From: Magnaporthiopsis rhizophila
Lineage: Eukaryota > Ascomycota > Sordariomycetes > Magnaporthales > Magnaporthaceae
Length of the DNA stretch: 64,000 bases
Direction: 5' to 3'
Assembly (NCBI GenBank): GCA_003049465.1
Contig: PYSS01000078.1
Location: 1-64,000, forward strand
Below, piece by piece: positions 44,370 through 55,527 of this stretch (positions are counted from its first letter, which is position 1; every line of letters starts with the position of its first letter). The translations under genes were made by a program, and so were the position numbers. The notes below the pieces were generated by a model. It searched no databases and was not told the origin of the DNA. It saw nothing but the letters and a program-made list of their open reading frames with translations.

Positions 44370-45881
44370 TATCGATTAAGTCTTTGCTGTAAATTTCTTG
44401 CTGCCCTTGGTAGAATGGTGCGAATGAGGAACGAGTGTGCTGTTGGTCACTTGAGTCTGATGGCCACTTGGAGTCCATGGTGACGGATTTACTATATAAA
44501 TCATCTTGGAATCCTCCAATTTTGATCAGCTCCTTGGCTGTAAGACGAACCCGGGCCCCTATTGCATGGCCCTCGTCGACAATCTACGCCAGCATCGTGG
44601 CTTGCTGCCGGATCCCCTGCCTGCTGAGCAAAGCGATCAGCGGGCAGGGGGAGGGCGGTGTCGCTGCTCACGGCGACAATCCAATCATGTCTGTCGCCGC
44701 AACTATCGGGATGCTTGAAGGATTCGGCAAATCTGTTGTGCCGTCAAGGTCGATGCTTGATCGGACTCGAGGCTGGACATCTCGGACCTGGAGAATTGGG
44801 ATTATAAACCTGGCCAGCCACAGCAGGCCAGCCCGATTCGATTGGCCGCGCCACACCCCGGGCGTTAAAAGAAGGCTGCCTGGTCTAAAATTATCGTCTT
44901 CCTTGCCCGGATACAACCGATCCGGGCATTCGGTAGGCAGCGCTGACCCATGAGCAGGGGAGACTGTTTGTTGGTGAACTCGAAGGGAAGCCAGCCCAAT
45001 TCTGCCAACGCCGCAATTGAAGCCATTCGCAACTCCAAATGACGAGATTATTTGTAGATTTCGGTGTCCCGAGTAGTCTGCATTTCAATCACTGGAAAGC
45101 CTGTGTGTCGGTGTCCAAGAATTGCTTTTTGTTTTCTCCCATGAAAACCCACAGGCCAGACGTCGCCATCGAGTGGCTCCGGCCAGGCACAGCCCCTTGT
45201 GGCAGGTCGCAGTTTGCACAGGCTGAATGCAATTCGATAAGGCATCGCCACCTCATCGCGGCATCCACCTTTAGCTTCTCGCAGCCGCACTAAATCGCCT
45301 CGATTCGGCCTCCTCACCCGGTCGCAACCCTCCAGTTCCCACGCCGCGGCAAATCACAGCCAAGGAACGACCGGCGACTCTAGACCAGCGCTTGTCAGTG
45401 CCGAAGCCACCTTCCTGTTCAGGCAAGTCTCAGGGGTCTTGGCGTTCGGGCAACCCCGCCGCTTCGCCCTGCTTCGGCCACCCACCTTCGGTTGCAGGTC
45501 AAAAGCCAAAATGGCCCGGCACGTATAATCAACCCCCCGCGATGGACGCGAGCGTATCCCGCGTTGCCCTGGCTGCCGGCATTGGCACCTGCCGTTTTAG
45601 ATCTGGGGCCCCGAACTCTCGATATGGTGATACCACCCTGCGGGAGCGTACCTCTGTGGACGGCGGGGTTATCTGATTGTCGAGCACGTCTTGCAGACGG
45701 ATAAGTTACTCATAAGGTAGCCGCCCAAGAGTCGTATGTATATTAAGTCTCTCATGCCTCTGCTCCTCCTCGGCCTCAGGGATCGCCTTGGCCATCCGCC
45801 GTCCTCTCTCGTCGCAGCTCCACGGCCTTGAGCTCTACTTGTCCGCGTCCCTTGCACAGGCGAAAACTCGCATCCGGCACC
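44370..45881. other. Divergent intergenic region, no gene seen
   Basis: About 1.5 kb between divergent secreted-enzyme genes. Short frames on both strands lack coding features. Several TATATAAA-like strings occur near 44495 and 45740, possible promoter elements of the two genes. Confidence 0.5.
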
Positions 45882-47420
45882 ATGAGGACCTCGGTGGCAT
45901 CCGCCCTGCTGCTCGCCCTCGGGCTGGCCGACGCCGCCGCCATCGAGCCCAGGCCAGCAAAGGTTGACTACACCGGCTTCCGTGGCCTGCGCGTCACCCT
46001 GAACGAGCACACCCAGGAGGTCGAGGACAAGCTCACAGAGCTTGTTGCCCACATCCTTAACCCGGGCGCCAAGGTGCTGGATGTGGTCGTCGACCCCGCC
46101 AAGGTCGACGCCGTCACCGAGTTCGCTGCGACCGCTGATGTCGTCGTTGAGGACGTCGGGGCCCTTTTGGCCCAGGAGGAGCATGCAGCGCCGCTTGTGA
46201 CGCGTGCGGTCCCCGCCGAGTCTTGGTTCACCGCGTACCACAGCTACAATGATCATCTGCAGTTCCTCCGCGACCTGCAGGCCGGCTTCACCTCCAACTC
46301 GGCCATCATCACGGCTGGCACCTCGGTCCAGGGGAGGACCCTGACCGGCATCCAGATCTGGGGTAGCGGCGGCAGGGGCTCCAAGCCTGCCATTGTGATC
46401 CACGGCACCGTCCACGCTCGCGAGTGGATCTCGACCATGGTGTGTGACGGCCCCCTCCCTGTCAGAGTTGGAAACACCCGAAAAGGAGTGATTCAAGACA
46501 GCTGATCTCGTTTATTCTTTCTGCAGACCACCGAGTACTTCGCTTGGCAGCTTCTGACGAAGTACAACTCGGACGCCTCTGTCAAGGCCCTGGTTGACAA
46601 GTTCGACTTCTACATCACCCCCATCGTCAACCCTGATGGTGAGTACTGCCCGCAAATCGCGACTGCAGCGTTGACGACGACAGAGTATCTGCTGACACCG
46701 AGCCCCTTGCGGCGAACTCGCGCAGGCTTCGTCTACACGCAGACCAACGACCGTCTCTGGCGCAAGAACCGCCAAACCGTCAGCGGAAACTCGTGCGCTG
46801 GCAGAGACATCAACAGGAACTGGCCTAGCTCGTCGTGGGGGATGACGGGAGGTGCCTCGACCAGCCCCTGCTCCGAGACTTACAAGGGCCAGGCCGCCGG
46901 TGACTCTCCCGAGAACAAGGGTCTGGTGGCTCAGGCTCAGGAACTGCGGAGCGGACGTGGAATCAAGCTTTACCTCGATATCCACTCGTACGGCCAGTAT
47001 ATTCTTTGGCGTAAGTGCCTTTCTGTCTCCTGGTCCTCACCATGGGATAACGTCTCGTGTACTCCATGTCTCTGTTTGTGCGGCAGCTGAACCCCTTACT
47101 TTCCGCCTCTAGCATACGGTCATGACTGCAACTTCGTCGACCCTGCCGAGGAGACATGGCGGTCACAGGCATCTGCCGCGCAGGCAGCCATCCGTGCCGT
47201 TTCTGGCACCAGATACACCATCGGCAACAGCTGCCGTGTCCTGTACAAGACTACCGGCGACAGCACGGGCTATTTCACCGGCTCGGCAGGTACCCCCAGC
47301 GCCTTCACCTATGAGCTCCGCGACACTGGCACATACGGCTTCTCGCTGCCCGCCAGCCAGATCCAGCCCACCGTCCGCGAGACCTGGGCTGGTATTGTGG
47401 CCATGCTGCAGAAAGTCTAA
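45882..47420 (+). CDS. Secreted M14 metallocarboxypeptidase (CPA type)
   Basis: Exons 45882-46439, 46527-46638, 46726-47010 and 47113-47420 give 420 residues. Signal peptide (1-19), then an inhibitory propeptide (about 20-108, with the proteolytic site near LVTRAVPAESW), then the peptidase. The zinc and catalytic residues are present: HGTVHAREW (His and Glu ligands), RDINRNW (substrate Arg and Asn), DIHSYGQ (His ligand) and ELRDTGTYGF (catalytic Glu). This is the carboxypeptidase A subfamily, removing hydrophobic C-terminal residues from extracellular peptides. With the M28 aminopeptidase at 33-35 kb it supplies amino acids for uptake, and a permease gene follows 1.3 kb downstream. Start chosen at 45882 because it opens into the signal peptide. 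Confidence 0.93.
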
Positions 47421-48717
47421 GCATAAGCATGCTCAGTTGCTACTTAAGCTTGAAGCAGCTGTTCGGAGCTGGGCAGCGAGATACGTACATATTCGTAAAT
47501 AGTTTGGTACGTGGAGGCGGCTAGGTGTTGGCCGCCTCCTGAAGTACATGATTAATGAAACGTATATACGATTTACCTGCTTACGATTCAAATTCGATCG
47601 GTGCGACGAAAATGGCCCGGGCCGATGGAGGAGGCTATGGGAGCTTTATCGGGCCGATACCGACCGGTGGTGACTGTTTCCGGGTTAACGCTGGTGAATA
47701 CCTAAGGGGGAACACCGACATCGATTCGACAAAAGCACAGTCGAGTCCCAGCGCTAGCACGTCACCAGACGTCGCGTAATAGACGCGGCTTGCGAAAACG
47801 CATATTCATGATGTGCTTGTCGCCAAGGGGCCTAGCATTGTCCAGAGGTCGCAGCTGTCCATATATGGCAGCAACCCCGTGCCGGATATCCGGGGTGCGT
47901 CGATGAAGCGCGAGGGTCTCACCAAGTCAAGCGCCACTGCGGGCGGCTGAAATGAGCGGTGGAGAGTGCTTGTTGAGGATAAACATTGTTGGGTGGTGAT
48001 GCGATCCAAGGATACCTGATCGTCTGATTCAGGGGCAGGTCGACGTGGAACAGTGGAAAAGTGCATGGAAGAAAATAAAAAGTTGCGGTAGTCGTGATGG
48101 CCGGGCCCGATCGCGTCATCGGCAAAAGTGGGACCTCTTGACAAACATTTTCCACCAGAGAGGCAAACACCGCCAAAGCCGACCCCTTTCCGCTCCTTGC
48201 GCGCCAATATTGGGCTTTTCCACTCTGAATGGAGCATTACTGCGAGGTCTCGACGCTTCCACGCTCCCTGGGCTGCGAGAATTTACACCAAACTTTTTGT
48301 CCGTTTGGATGAGGCTCGCACGATGCATCCACCCTGCCGGAAACCGGGCCCCTTTTTGGACATGCACACATCCAGTCGTGCAGGGTTAGCCACCGTCCCA
48401 CAACCTCCCATGACGTGAACTCCCTGCGCCAGGTGTGATCTTAGGGTTTTTGGCGGATCCGGTTTTGCAGGCGAGTGTTTGTTGCAACCAAGCGGTGGAT
48501 CTGGAAGAGGAACCATGACATTTCTCCACTGCGTCTTATAACTACCCCAAGGCCGCCGGACACGCCCGCTGTCACTTGCTTGTCACTCCAATTTGATACG
48601 CGGCTCGCTGTATCCTAGAATATCTTGCCCAAGGTCCCTGACTTCCACAGACGGTCGTCATTCCTGGGTAGGGATTGGACATTTCACATTCGGTTTGGGT
48701 AAGGTATTGGCAGCACA
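47421..48717. other. Intergenic region, no gene seen
   Basis: About 1.3 kb between the carboxypeptidase and the permease. It contains the permease promoter. The minus-strand frame 47806-48237 has no coding features. Confidence 0.5.
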
Positions 48718-50435
48718 ATGACCCGGCTCAACGAAGACCCGCGAGAGGACGGTGTCCCATCCTCTATCAAGAAGAATGGCAAGCCCATAGTGGCTGGCGG
48801 AGAGGCGGATGTTGGTGTCGGTAAGTTACCAACTTGTGCAGTGTTTGAGTTGCGGCTGGATACCCTGTCCAGGCTTCCCGACTAACCCGTTCCGCAGGAC
48901 AACTCGAGCAGGCCCGCGAGCAAAAGAGGCAGATCGGCATCCTGACGGCCATCTTCCTCATTTTCAACCGCATCGTCGGCACCGGCATCTTCGCCACCCC
49001 CGGCAGCATCCTCGTGGCCACGGGAAGCGTGGGGCTTTCGCTCTTCATCTGGATAGCCGGCATGATCATCGCCCTGGCCGGCACGGCCGTCTACATCGAG
49101 TGGGGGACGGCCATACCGAAAAACGGCGGTGAGAAGAACTACCTTGAGTACGTGTTCCGCCGCCCGCGCTTCCTGGTCACGGCCATGTACGCCGGCTACG
49201 TCGTGCTGCTCGGCTGGGCCAGCGGCAACTCGATTGTGTTCGGCGAGTACATCCTGCACGCGGTCGACATCGAGGTCAGCCGTTGGAACCAGCGCGGCGT
49301 CGGGCTCGTCTGCATCACCGCCGCCTTCCTCATCCACGGCCTGGTTCTCGAGTGGGGCATGCGCCTGCAGAACCTGCTGGGCTTCATCAAGCTGGCCATC
49401 ATGTTCATCATCGTCGCCAGCGGCTGGGCCGCGCTCGGCGGCCACCTGAAGCTCCCGGAAGACAAGAAGCCGCGCAACTTTGAGAACGCCTTCGAGGGCA
49501 CCACCAACAGCGCCTACGGCGTCGTCACGGCGCTGTACAACGTCATCTGGTCCTACATCGGCTACAGCAACGCCAACTACGCCCTCAGCGAGACCCGGAA
49601 CCCCGTCCGCACCCTCAAGATCGCCGCGCCCGCCGCCATCGTCACCATCTCGGTCACCTACATGCTCATCAACATCGCCTACTTTGCGGCCGTGCCCAAG
49701 CAGGAGATCCTCGAGGGCGGCCGCCTGGTCGCGGCCTCGCTGTTCCGCAACGTCATGGGCGGCTCCGCCGAGCGCGTGCTGTCCGTCTTCATCGCCCTCT
49801 CGGCCTTTGGCAACGTCCTCAGCGTCATCTTCTCGCAGGGCCGCCTGGTGCAGGAGCTGGGCCGCGAGGGCATCCTGCCCTTGTCGCGCTTCTGGGCCAG
49901 CAACCGCCCCTTGAACGCGCCGCTGACGGGCCTGTTTTGGCACTGGCTCATCTGCGTCGTCACCATGCTGGCCCCACCGCCCGGCGACGCCTACAACTTC
50001 ATTGCCAACCTCATCACGTACCCGCTGTCCGTCATCAACGTCTTCGTCTCGGCCGGCCTGGCGTACCTGTACCTCAACAGAGCTAAGTGGGACTGGAGCC
50101 CGCCCTACGGCGCCTCCCTCCCCGTCGTCATCTTCTTTCTGCTCAGCAACATCTTCCTGGTGCTCGCCCCGTTCGTCCCGCCCGAGAATGGCGGGAACGT
50201 CTACAAGGAGTTGCCTTACTGGTTGCACTGCGTCGTCGGCATCCTCATCTTCTTCGCCGGTGCCTTCTACTGGCTGGTCTGGGCTGTCATCCTGCCCAAG
50301 ATTGGCAACTACGAGCTTGTCAGGGAGGTGCAGGTGGACGAGATTGACGGCTGGGAGAGGCATGTGTTCTCGAGGAGGCCCCTGGGCGAGCCATTTGACA
50401 CGGACCGTGAAAGCACTGCACCAGTGGCCAAGTAG
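48718..50435 (+). CDS. Amino-acid permease, methionine-permease (Mup1) like
   Basis: Exons 48718-48820 and 48898-50435 (77-bp intron) give 546 residues. The APC/LAT fold shows 12 predicted helices: helix 1 carries IGILTAIFLIFNRIVGTGIF, with the unwound GTG substrate motif; later come WGTAIPKNGGEKNYLEY, SYIGYSNANYALSETRNPVRTLKIA, and FGNVLSVIFSQGRLVQELGREG. These signatures match fungal high-affinity methionine permeases of the Mup1 group. It would be a plasma-membrane amino-acid importer. N- and C-terminal tails are polar, suited to ubiquitin-driven turnover. The preceding carboxypeptidase gene suggests shared use in peptide nutrition, though each has its own promoter. Confidence 0.88.
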
Positions 50436-50720
50436 GTCGTTACAAATATCGTGACCCGACTGTATCAACTACAATAATACGCGTGATAGTGGCGTTTTGG
50501 AAATAAGATACCCCTTCCGCAACCTGCATTTGTACATTATTTTATTTTATAGAAGTTCCAACGCTTCAACGCCCTCCAGTGTGACTCTGCTCCTCTCAGT
50601 TGTTGACCGATCTACTTAATCTGCATTTTTTATGCTTTTCCCACCCCACAAGCAGGTGCAAGCCGACGAAAAATATCATGACACCCGTTAGCCCCGCGGC
50701 ACCACAGAATTTCCATACCC

Positions 50721-51510
50721 CTAACTAGAAGACTGAGTATAAGTGCCGATTACAGAGTCCGGGTTATTCTTGTAAACCATGAAAGTGTAGGTAGCACCAA
50801 ACATGTCCAGAGTCCCGACTTCCTTGAACCCTAGGCTGTGATACAAAGGCCTCCCCATAGGCGACGCCGCAAGAAACACGTCCTTCTGTTCTCGGATTGT
50901 CATCTCAAGTCCCCATTGGACGAGCTGCTTTCCAACCCCCTTGCGATGGTGATTCGGGTCCACCGCAAGTATCTCGAGCTCTACAAACATTGAGACATCA
51001 GCGGCAAGAACGAGGCAGGAACGTGTAGTCGGGTGGTTCACCGAATCCTTGAAACGCACCATACCAATGGCGCTGCGCTCCCGTCCCAAAGACGGCCTCT
51101 TCCCCAGCCAGGAGCCCCTTGCGCATATCCGTGACAGCGTCGCGGTCGAGTTCGGGCGGAAACGTCTCGCCCAGGGACTTCAGGTCCTCCTCAGAGGCGC
51201 CGATGACGGAGGCCACGTTGCTCGCGGCCTCGGGTCGTGTCCACCACGCGTACCCGACTACCGCCGCCTCGGATTCCGGTAATGATCCAGATGCCTCGAC
51301 GGCGACCATGAGGATCGAGCCCGCGTCGTGCACGCGGGCCGATTTGCGCGCGGCGCGCCAGGCCTTGTTGGCGTCATGGCCTGGCCGCTGCAGGTGGGCG
51401 GGGAAGAAGGCGGCGGCCATGCGGTCGGTGGATGGGTGGAAGGCGGCGGCGCCGATGCGGGCCATGGCCGGCACGTCGGCCGCTGTGGCGGGACGGAGAT
51501 GGATGGGCAT
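50721..51510 (-). CDS. GNAT-family N-acetyltransferase
   Basis: Exons 51510-51060 and 50980-50721 give 236 residues. The 79-bp intron has donor GTGCGT and acceptor GTAG with a GCTGATG branch; using the nearer GTATGG donor would break the frame. The N-terminus (IHLRPATAADVPAMARIGAAAF) is a typical GNAT start. The acetyl-CoA site is LEILAVDPNHHRKGVGKQLV, which forms exactly across the splice, followed by DVFLAASPMGRPLYHSLGF. Substrate unknown; related fungal proteins are uncharacterised. It converges with the permease gene, leaving 285 bases between stops. Confidence 0.85.
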
Positions 51511-51896
51511 GTTGATGTTGGGGAGGGAAGATACGGGGGGTTTTTTTTTTGTTATGAATTAACATATTCCATACGGGTTCGGAGGGCAACATTTTGCGTC
51601 TGCATATATATATTGCGGAGGTATTAACAGTCTCAACTGAAATGATCCGCGGTCTGACTGTCCGGTTGAGTCATCCCGGAGCAGAAGTGGTTCGCATTCG
51701 GGGCCAACAGCAGGATACGGCGGGGACATGGCACGAATGAGGGAGAAGCTGATGTGAGGAGATGCAGGGCCGGCAGCCGAGAAATGCAAGTCCAGGAAAC
51801 GTAAAGCTAGGGAGAGGGAAAACAAAATAAGAAAAATCATCACCGAAAAACATCGATGTCATTGCAAAACGGTGGCGCCGTGAAGAAAAAGAAATG
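51511..51896. other. Intergenic, upstream of GNAT
   Basis: Contains a 10-T run at 51541-51550 and a purine-rich tract near 51810-51835. No gene seen. Confidence 0.45.
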
Positions 51897-51984
51897 TCTC
51901 CCCTCCCAGAATCGAACTAGGGACCTTTCGATAACAATTTGACAATTACAGTCGAACGTGATAAACCAACTACACCAAGGAGAG
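51897..51984 (-). tRNA. tRNA-Tyr (GTA) with 13-nt intron
   Basis: Read on the minus strand: acceptor CTCTCCT/AGGGGAG with discriminator A, anticodon stem TTCGA/TCGAA, loop CTGTAA then a 13-base intron (TTGTCAAATTGTT) before base 38, T arm CCTAG-TTCGATT-CTGGG. The C1-G72 pair and the intron after base 37 are standard for eukaryotic nuclear tRNA-Tyr. The D stem is only three good pairs. Confidence 0.88.
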
Positions 51985-52161
51985 ATCTTGTTTTTGTGAG
52001 ATGGGGCGGGAAACTGTGGATAAGAACGAGTGAGGCTTGGGAATGTGGTGGCAAAACTTATGATAAAATCATGCCGGGGATGGCAAAGCAAACGAAGCAA
52101 TATCCACAACCAAAAACGATGTAGAGCCAGACAATGTCAATGACACATTCAGATCCTATCT

Positions 52162-52232
52162 TGCGTGTGCCCGGACTCGAACCGGGAGCCCATCGATGGC
52201 AACGATGGATTTTACCCTTAAACCACACACGC
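52162..52232 (-). tRNA. tRNA-Gly (GCC), intronless
   Basis: Minus strand: acceptor GCGTGTG/CACACGC with discriminator A, anticodon stem CATCG/CGATG around loop TTGCCAT (anticodon GCC), T arm CCCGG-TTCGAGT-CCGGG. All stems pair. It is 178 bases from the tRNA-Tyr on the same strand. Confidence 0.95.
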
Positions 52233-52654
52233 TGGTGATTGCAGACGCTGACTCATCCCCGCGGGTACGCAGATATTGCCCCTCCCGGTGCCATTTACAT
52301 CTATCGGAACTTGATCTCCGCGCGGTCAGCGACGGACCCCAGCATGGTCGACCGACACCTGAGCTAACGTCTTAGTATTCGAATGAAGCGGGAGGTCGAC
52401 AGATGAAGCAAAGTGCTCGCAGCCAAGGACGGAAGGGAAAGCTTGCCATGTCATGCCAGGAGTCATCCATGCTCATGCTGGTCGCCTTGGGTGCAGTGCT
52501 GCCGCTGATCGCCCCGCTGCCTTGCGTTTCCAGGCGCGAGGCAGACAGCAAGGATTCAGCGCTTGGGAAGGCTCGCGGATGCCGCGCTGACCTGGCCAGA
52601 CGATCTGGCCGACGATATCGGTCACAATGAACGAGATCGATATCCCCATCGACA
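52233..52654. other. Intergenic, no intact gene
   Basis: About 420 bases between tRNA-Gly and the DUF3425 remnant. Short frames only; some of it may be the lost 5' part of the decayed gene. Confidence 0.4.
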
Positions 52655-53429
52655 ATGCCCCAGCGGAACACGACGGAGGGCAGCCCTCGTCGGGCCTCGT
52701 TTTATATCCCACCGAACAACACCGGGCGGCTGGACACCAACGCGACCGCGCTCGAGTTCCCAGCGTTTCTGCGCAAGTGCACGCCGCGCGAGATCGAGAC
52801 ATGCGGCATCATCCTCGAGCGCGAAAAGCCCGGCGCCCGCGACGTGATCAAGTTCAGCCTCATCAGCATGGGCTGCACACCGGATCCGATCCTGTTTGAC
52901 ACGGCCTGGACAATGCCCTTCCGGCACTGACTTGACGTGCTGCGCATCACGCTCAGATCGAATGTCGATTTTCGTCGCACGTACTGGTTGGGGCTCAAAC
53001 TCCTCTCTACGGCGCCGGTCCGACCTCCCTCCCAACGGACTTGTCCTCGGACCTGCAGCTCACGCCCGCGCAGCTCGCCGTCCTGCACTACCCTGCTTCG
53101 ACCTCCTGCCGTGGCCCGAGTTCCACGGGCTGGCCTTGCGCCGCCCTCGCCGAGGATCCTCCCGCGTTCGGCAAGGAGGATATGTGTCTGGACGCCCTCA
53201 ACGATGACCTCATCTGCTGGGGCGCCTCGGTCTCGCCGCTGCATGGCGTGGTCAGGGCAGCCCCTGGGAGGCCGCCCCGTGGTTCATCGAGAAGTACGCG
53301 TCTCTAACCGGCGGTCCCCGTGGGGTGATGTTTAGGAACAGCGAGCGGTGGCGTGGGACTCGCGAGGGGTTTTATGCATGGCCGTCCATTGTCTATGGGG
53401 GGGTCCTGATCACGCTCTATCGATTGTGA
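52655..53429 (+). pseudogene. Remnant of a DUF3425-domain (bZIP-associated) protein
   Basis: No single frame is open, but three frames together spell the C-terminal domain found in many fungal bZIP-type regulators (DUF3425). In order: SSDLQLTPAQLAVLHYP (53044-53094), FDLLPWPEFHGLAL (about 53096-53140), GKEDMCLDALNDDLICWG (about 53170-53222), and PWEAAPWFIEKYASLTGG with NSERWRGTREGF (about 53260-53370), ending at a TGA at 53427-53429. At least three shifts separate these blocks. An upstream piece at 52655-52930 (FPAFLRKCTPREIETCGIIL) ends at a TGA and may belong to the same gene. Inactive as it stands. Confidence 0.65.
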
Positions 53430-53495
53430 ACCATTCCCAGATTGCTACCTGATATCTTGTCCTTCCTTGTCCCAAGCACCTCTCCCAATCACACA

Positions 53496-54655
53496 TCACG
53501 CGTATGGCTTGACCTGTTCTTCGCACCATTCCCAGGACTTCCCCACGCTGTCGGCGTCCAGCAAGTCCGCTCGCAAGTTCTTGGTGTTGATGCAGCCGTA
53601 TGAGGCAACTATTTCCACGAGGACATGTGGAAAATACCTTGGATATTAGCATACTTGCGCACTCAGGGGGTTCTTCAAGTTCAATTCTCCAGCGAGCGAC
53701 ATATCCCATGCCCCGTTATCCTCGTGCGCGATGATCTCATGCAGCCCAGCAAAGAGCTCCGTGCTAGCGCCTTCCTCAGCCGACCCCTGAAAAGGCGCCC
53801 ATGGCAGTGGCGAGACGTTAGCCCCCGACACTGCAACATATGCCGGCGTGGGCCAAGCAGGATGGTACAAACTTACAGCAATAATGTGCGCAGCAGTGGA
53901 CAGGTTTTGGGCGGTGTCCGACCTTATCTGTCCGAGCTCCGGGGCCTAATCATCGATGATCGCGGAAGAATTGTCAGCCTTTTAAAAAGAACGAACGTCT
54001 TGGCCTGGGGCAAGTTGGACTCGCGGGTACACACAACACTAATGACACCATCCCTGGCTTCCTCGCTCCACCTCGCCATCTCCCGTGCGTGGAAGATATT
54101 GCCGGCCTTGCTTCTAAAGTACTTAGTGAATGGGCTCTCGTCATGGACGCGATAGTCGATATTGTCAAAGTCCATGGGCGGGCTGGGAGCCGACTGTGCG
54201 CCATTGGACGAGACCCAAATTACGCGAGTGCTGGCGCCTTGCTTGGGACCAATCGCCGCCGTAGACGCCAGAAGCGGGTACAGCAGCTTCGTGAAGAGCA
54301 ACGGCCACAGGCTATTGGTGCCCTGCTGCAAATCGTGGCCATGGGCCGTCTTGGCCCCCTGCGGCGACGCCATGACGCCCGCGTTATTCCACAAGACATC
54401 GGGGCGAGACTCCCGAGCGAAGAAGGCCTGCGCCGAGACCCTGATAGTAGACAAGTCCGCAAGATCCAGGTGCAGGAACTCGAGGCGCCCGGTGGACTCG
54501 GGCATTTACGACGGATCTAGTCAATCGCAGCCTCGGATTTGGCTTTCGAGCTGGCGTTCATGTAGACCACCGAGGTTTTGCCGTACACTATAGCCGGAAC
54601 GGTTTTGCCGATGCCTCCTGAGCTTCCAGTCACGATATAAGATCTGCTCCGTTAG
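53496..54655 (-). pseudogene. Decayed short-chain dehydrogenase/reductase
   Basis: Minus strand. The Rossmann start YIVTGSSGGIGKT (TGxxxGxG) lies at about 54630-54590, followed by a frame with an in-frame TAG after SEAAID near 54527, then a shift into the open frame ending at 53924. That frame holds LEFLHLDLADLSTIRVSAQ and LWNNAGVM (the NNAG motif), with SSNGA and a displaced Tyr-Lys region (FTKYFRSKAG). The usual NPG motif after the active site is lost (VVCTRESNL). C-terminal pieces survive in other frames: STELFAGLHEIIAHEDNGAW (53646-53870) and SWEWCEEQVKPYA, ending at 53496. The 5' end abuts the tandem-repeat array. The family is clear; the gene cannot make a full enzyme. Confidence 0.8.
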
Positions 54656-54689
54656 TTTGTCCTGCTGCTAGCGCGGTTGGCTTGTAAGG

Positions 54690-54910
54690 CGCCAACCCTT
54701 TATAAAGTAGGTGATTTGCAGGGCAGTGGCCCCTGTAGGGTGGGTTTGCAAGCGTGGGCCGCGTGCATAACCTTTACAGGGTAGGTTGCATGTATAACCA
54801 ACCCCTACAGGGTAGGTTGCATGCCTAACCTTTGCAAGGTAGGTGCATTGGTGCATTGCATAACCTTTGCAGGGTAGGTGCATTGCACAACCAACCACGT
54901 GCCCCAATTA
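54690..54910 (+). repeat. Tandem array of a 27-35 bp unit
   Basis: About five imperfect copies of TAACCTTTGCAGGGTAGGT followed by GCATGCA-like spacers, for example at 54768, 54794, 54824 and 54861. Each copy has the short palindrome-like core CCCTACAGGG or close variants. It lies exactly between the decayed dehydrogenase and the AT-rich block. A related copy in inverse orientation occurs at 55505-55545. Confidence 0.75.
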
Positions 54911-54922
54911 AATATACAGGAG

Positions 54923-55527
54923 GTGCAGGGTAGGTCAGGTACGTACCCTAGCCTTAAACTAGTTATATAATTTAGCTTTAACCGGTATAATAGCTACAAG
55001 ATAAGCTACCCTGTTATATGTAGTAGTTATTTTTAACAATTATTATAATAATTATACCGATGGCGATTACGCTTAAAAAAAAGCCGTTTTCGTTAAAATT
55101 GTAAATTTCGTCACCTGAATGTTATAAACCGCTAATTGAACCGTGTACTAAATGATTAGCCGTCGGCAATCCTCACGTAAGACGGGCATATCGACTCAGA
55201 AGATCGTCTTATTTGCAACGAAGCTGCGCCTGGCTTTGCTTTAACATCTCACAAATCTTATAAGCCCTTTTAGCTTCTTCAACCACGGACCAGCTGTTAG
55301 TGCATATATTATATATATGCATCCAGGTATTACAGCAGGCTACAAGCCTAGCTACAGGCAGGCCAAAGGCCTAGCCACGGGTTAAGCCACAGGCCAGGCC
55401 ACGGGCAGGGCACGGGCCATGCCAAACGTGTATATATAAGACCTATCCCTCCAAGGGATCCAGGAGAGATTTCCTCTTCCTTATACTCTTTATCCTATTA
55501 CCTTTAATACAACTACCTACCCTGCAC
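54923..55527. mobile_element. Possible small element bounded by 13-bp inverted repeats
   Basis: GTGCAGGGTAGGT at 54923-54935 and its exact reverse complement ACCTACCCTGCAC at 55515-55527 face each other 605 bases apart end to end. The same core recurs in the adjacent tandem array, so the pair may be part of a repeat family rather than true terminal repeats. No coding capacity; a MITE is possible. No clear target-site duplication was found. Confidence 0.3.
55338..55423 (+). repeat. GC-rich imperfect short repeats
   Basis: Repeated GCCACAGGCCAGGCCACGGGC-like units (about 10-12 bases: aggcc, ctagcc, cacgggc) form a GC island of 86 bases in otherwise AT-rich DNA. Confidence 0.6.

Noticed and set aside
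48882..50468. 528-codon minus-strand open frame
   Set aside because: Antisense shadow of the permease gene; the composition is Asp/Glu/Arg/Gly-rich and featureless.
54690..55423. CRISPR-like array
   Set aside because: Repeat units are imperfect and contiguous without unique spacers of constant size, no cas genes are present, and the host is eukaryotic.
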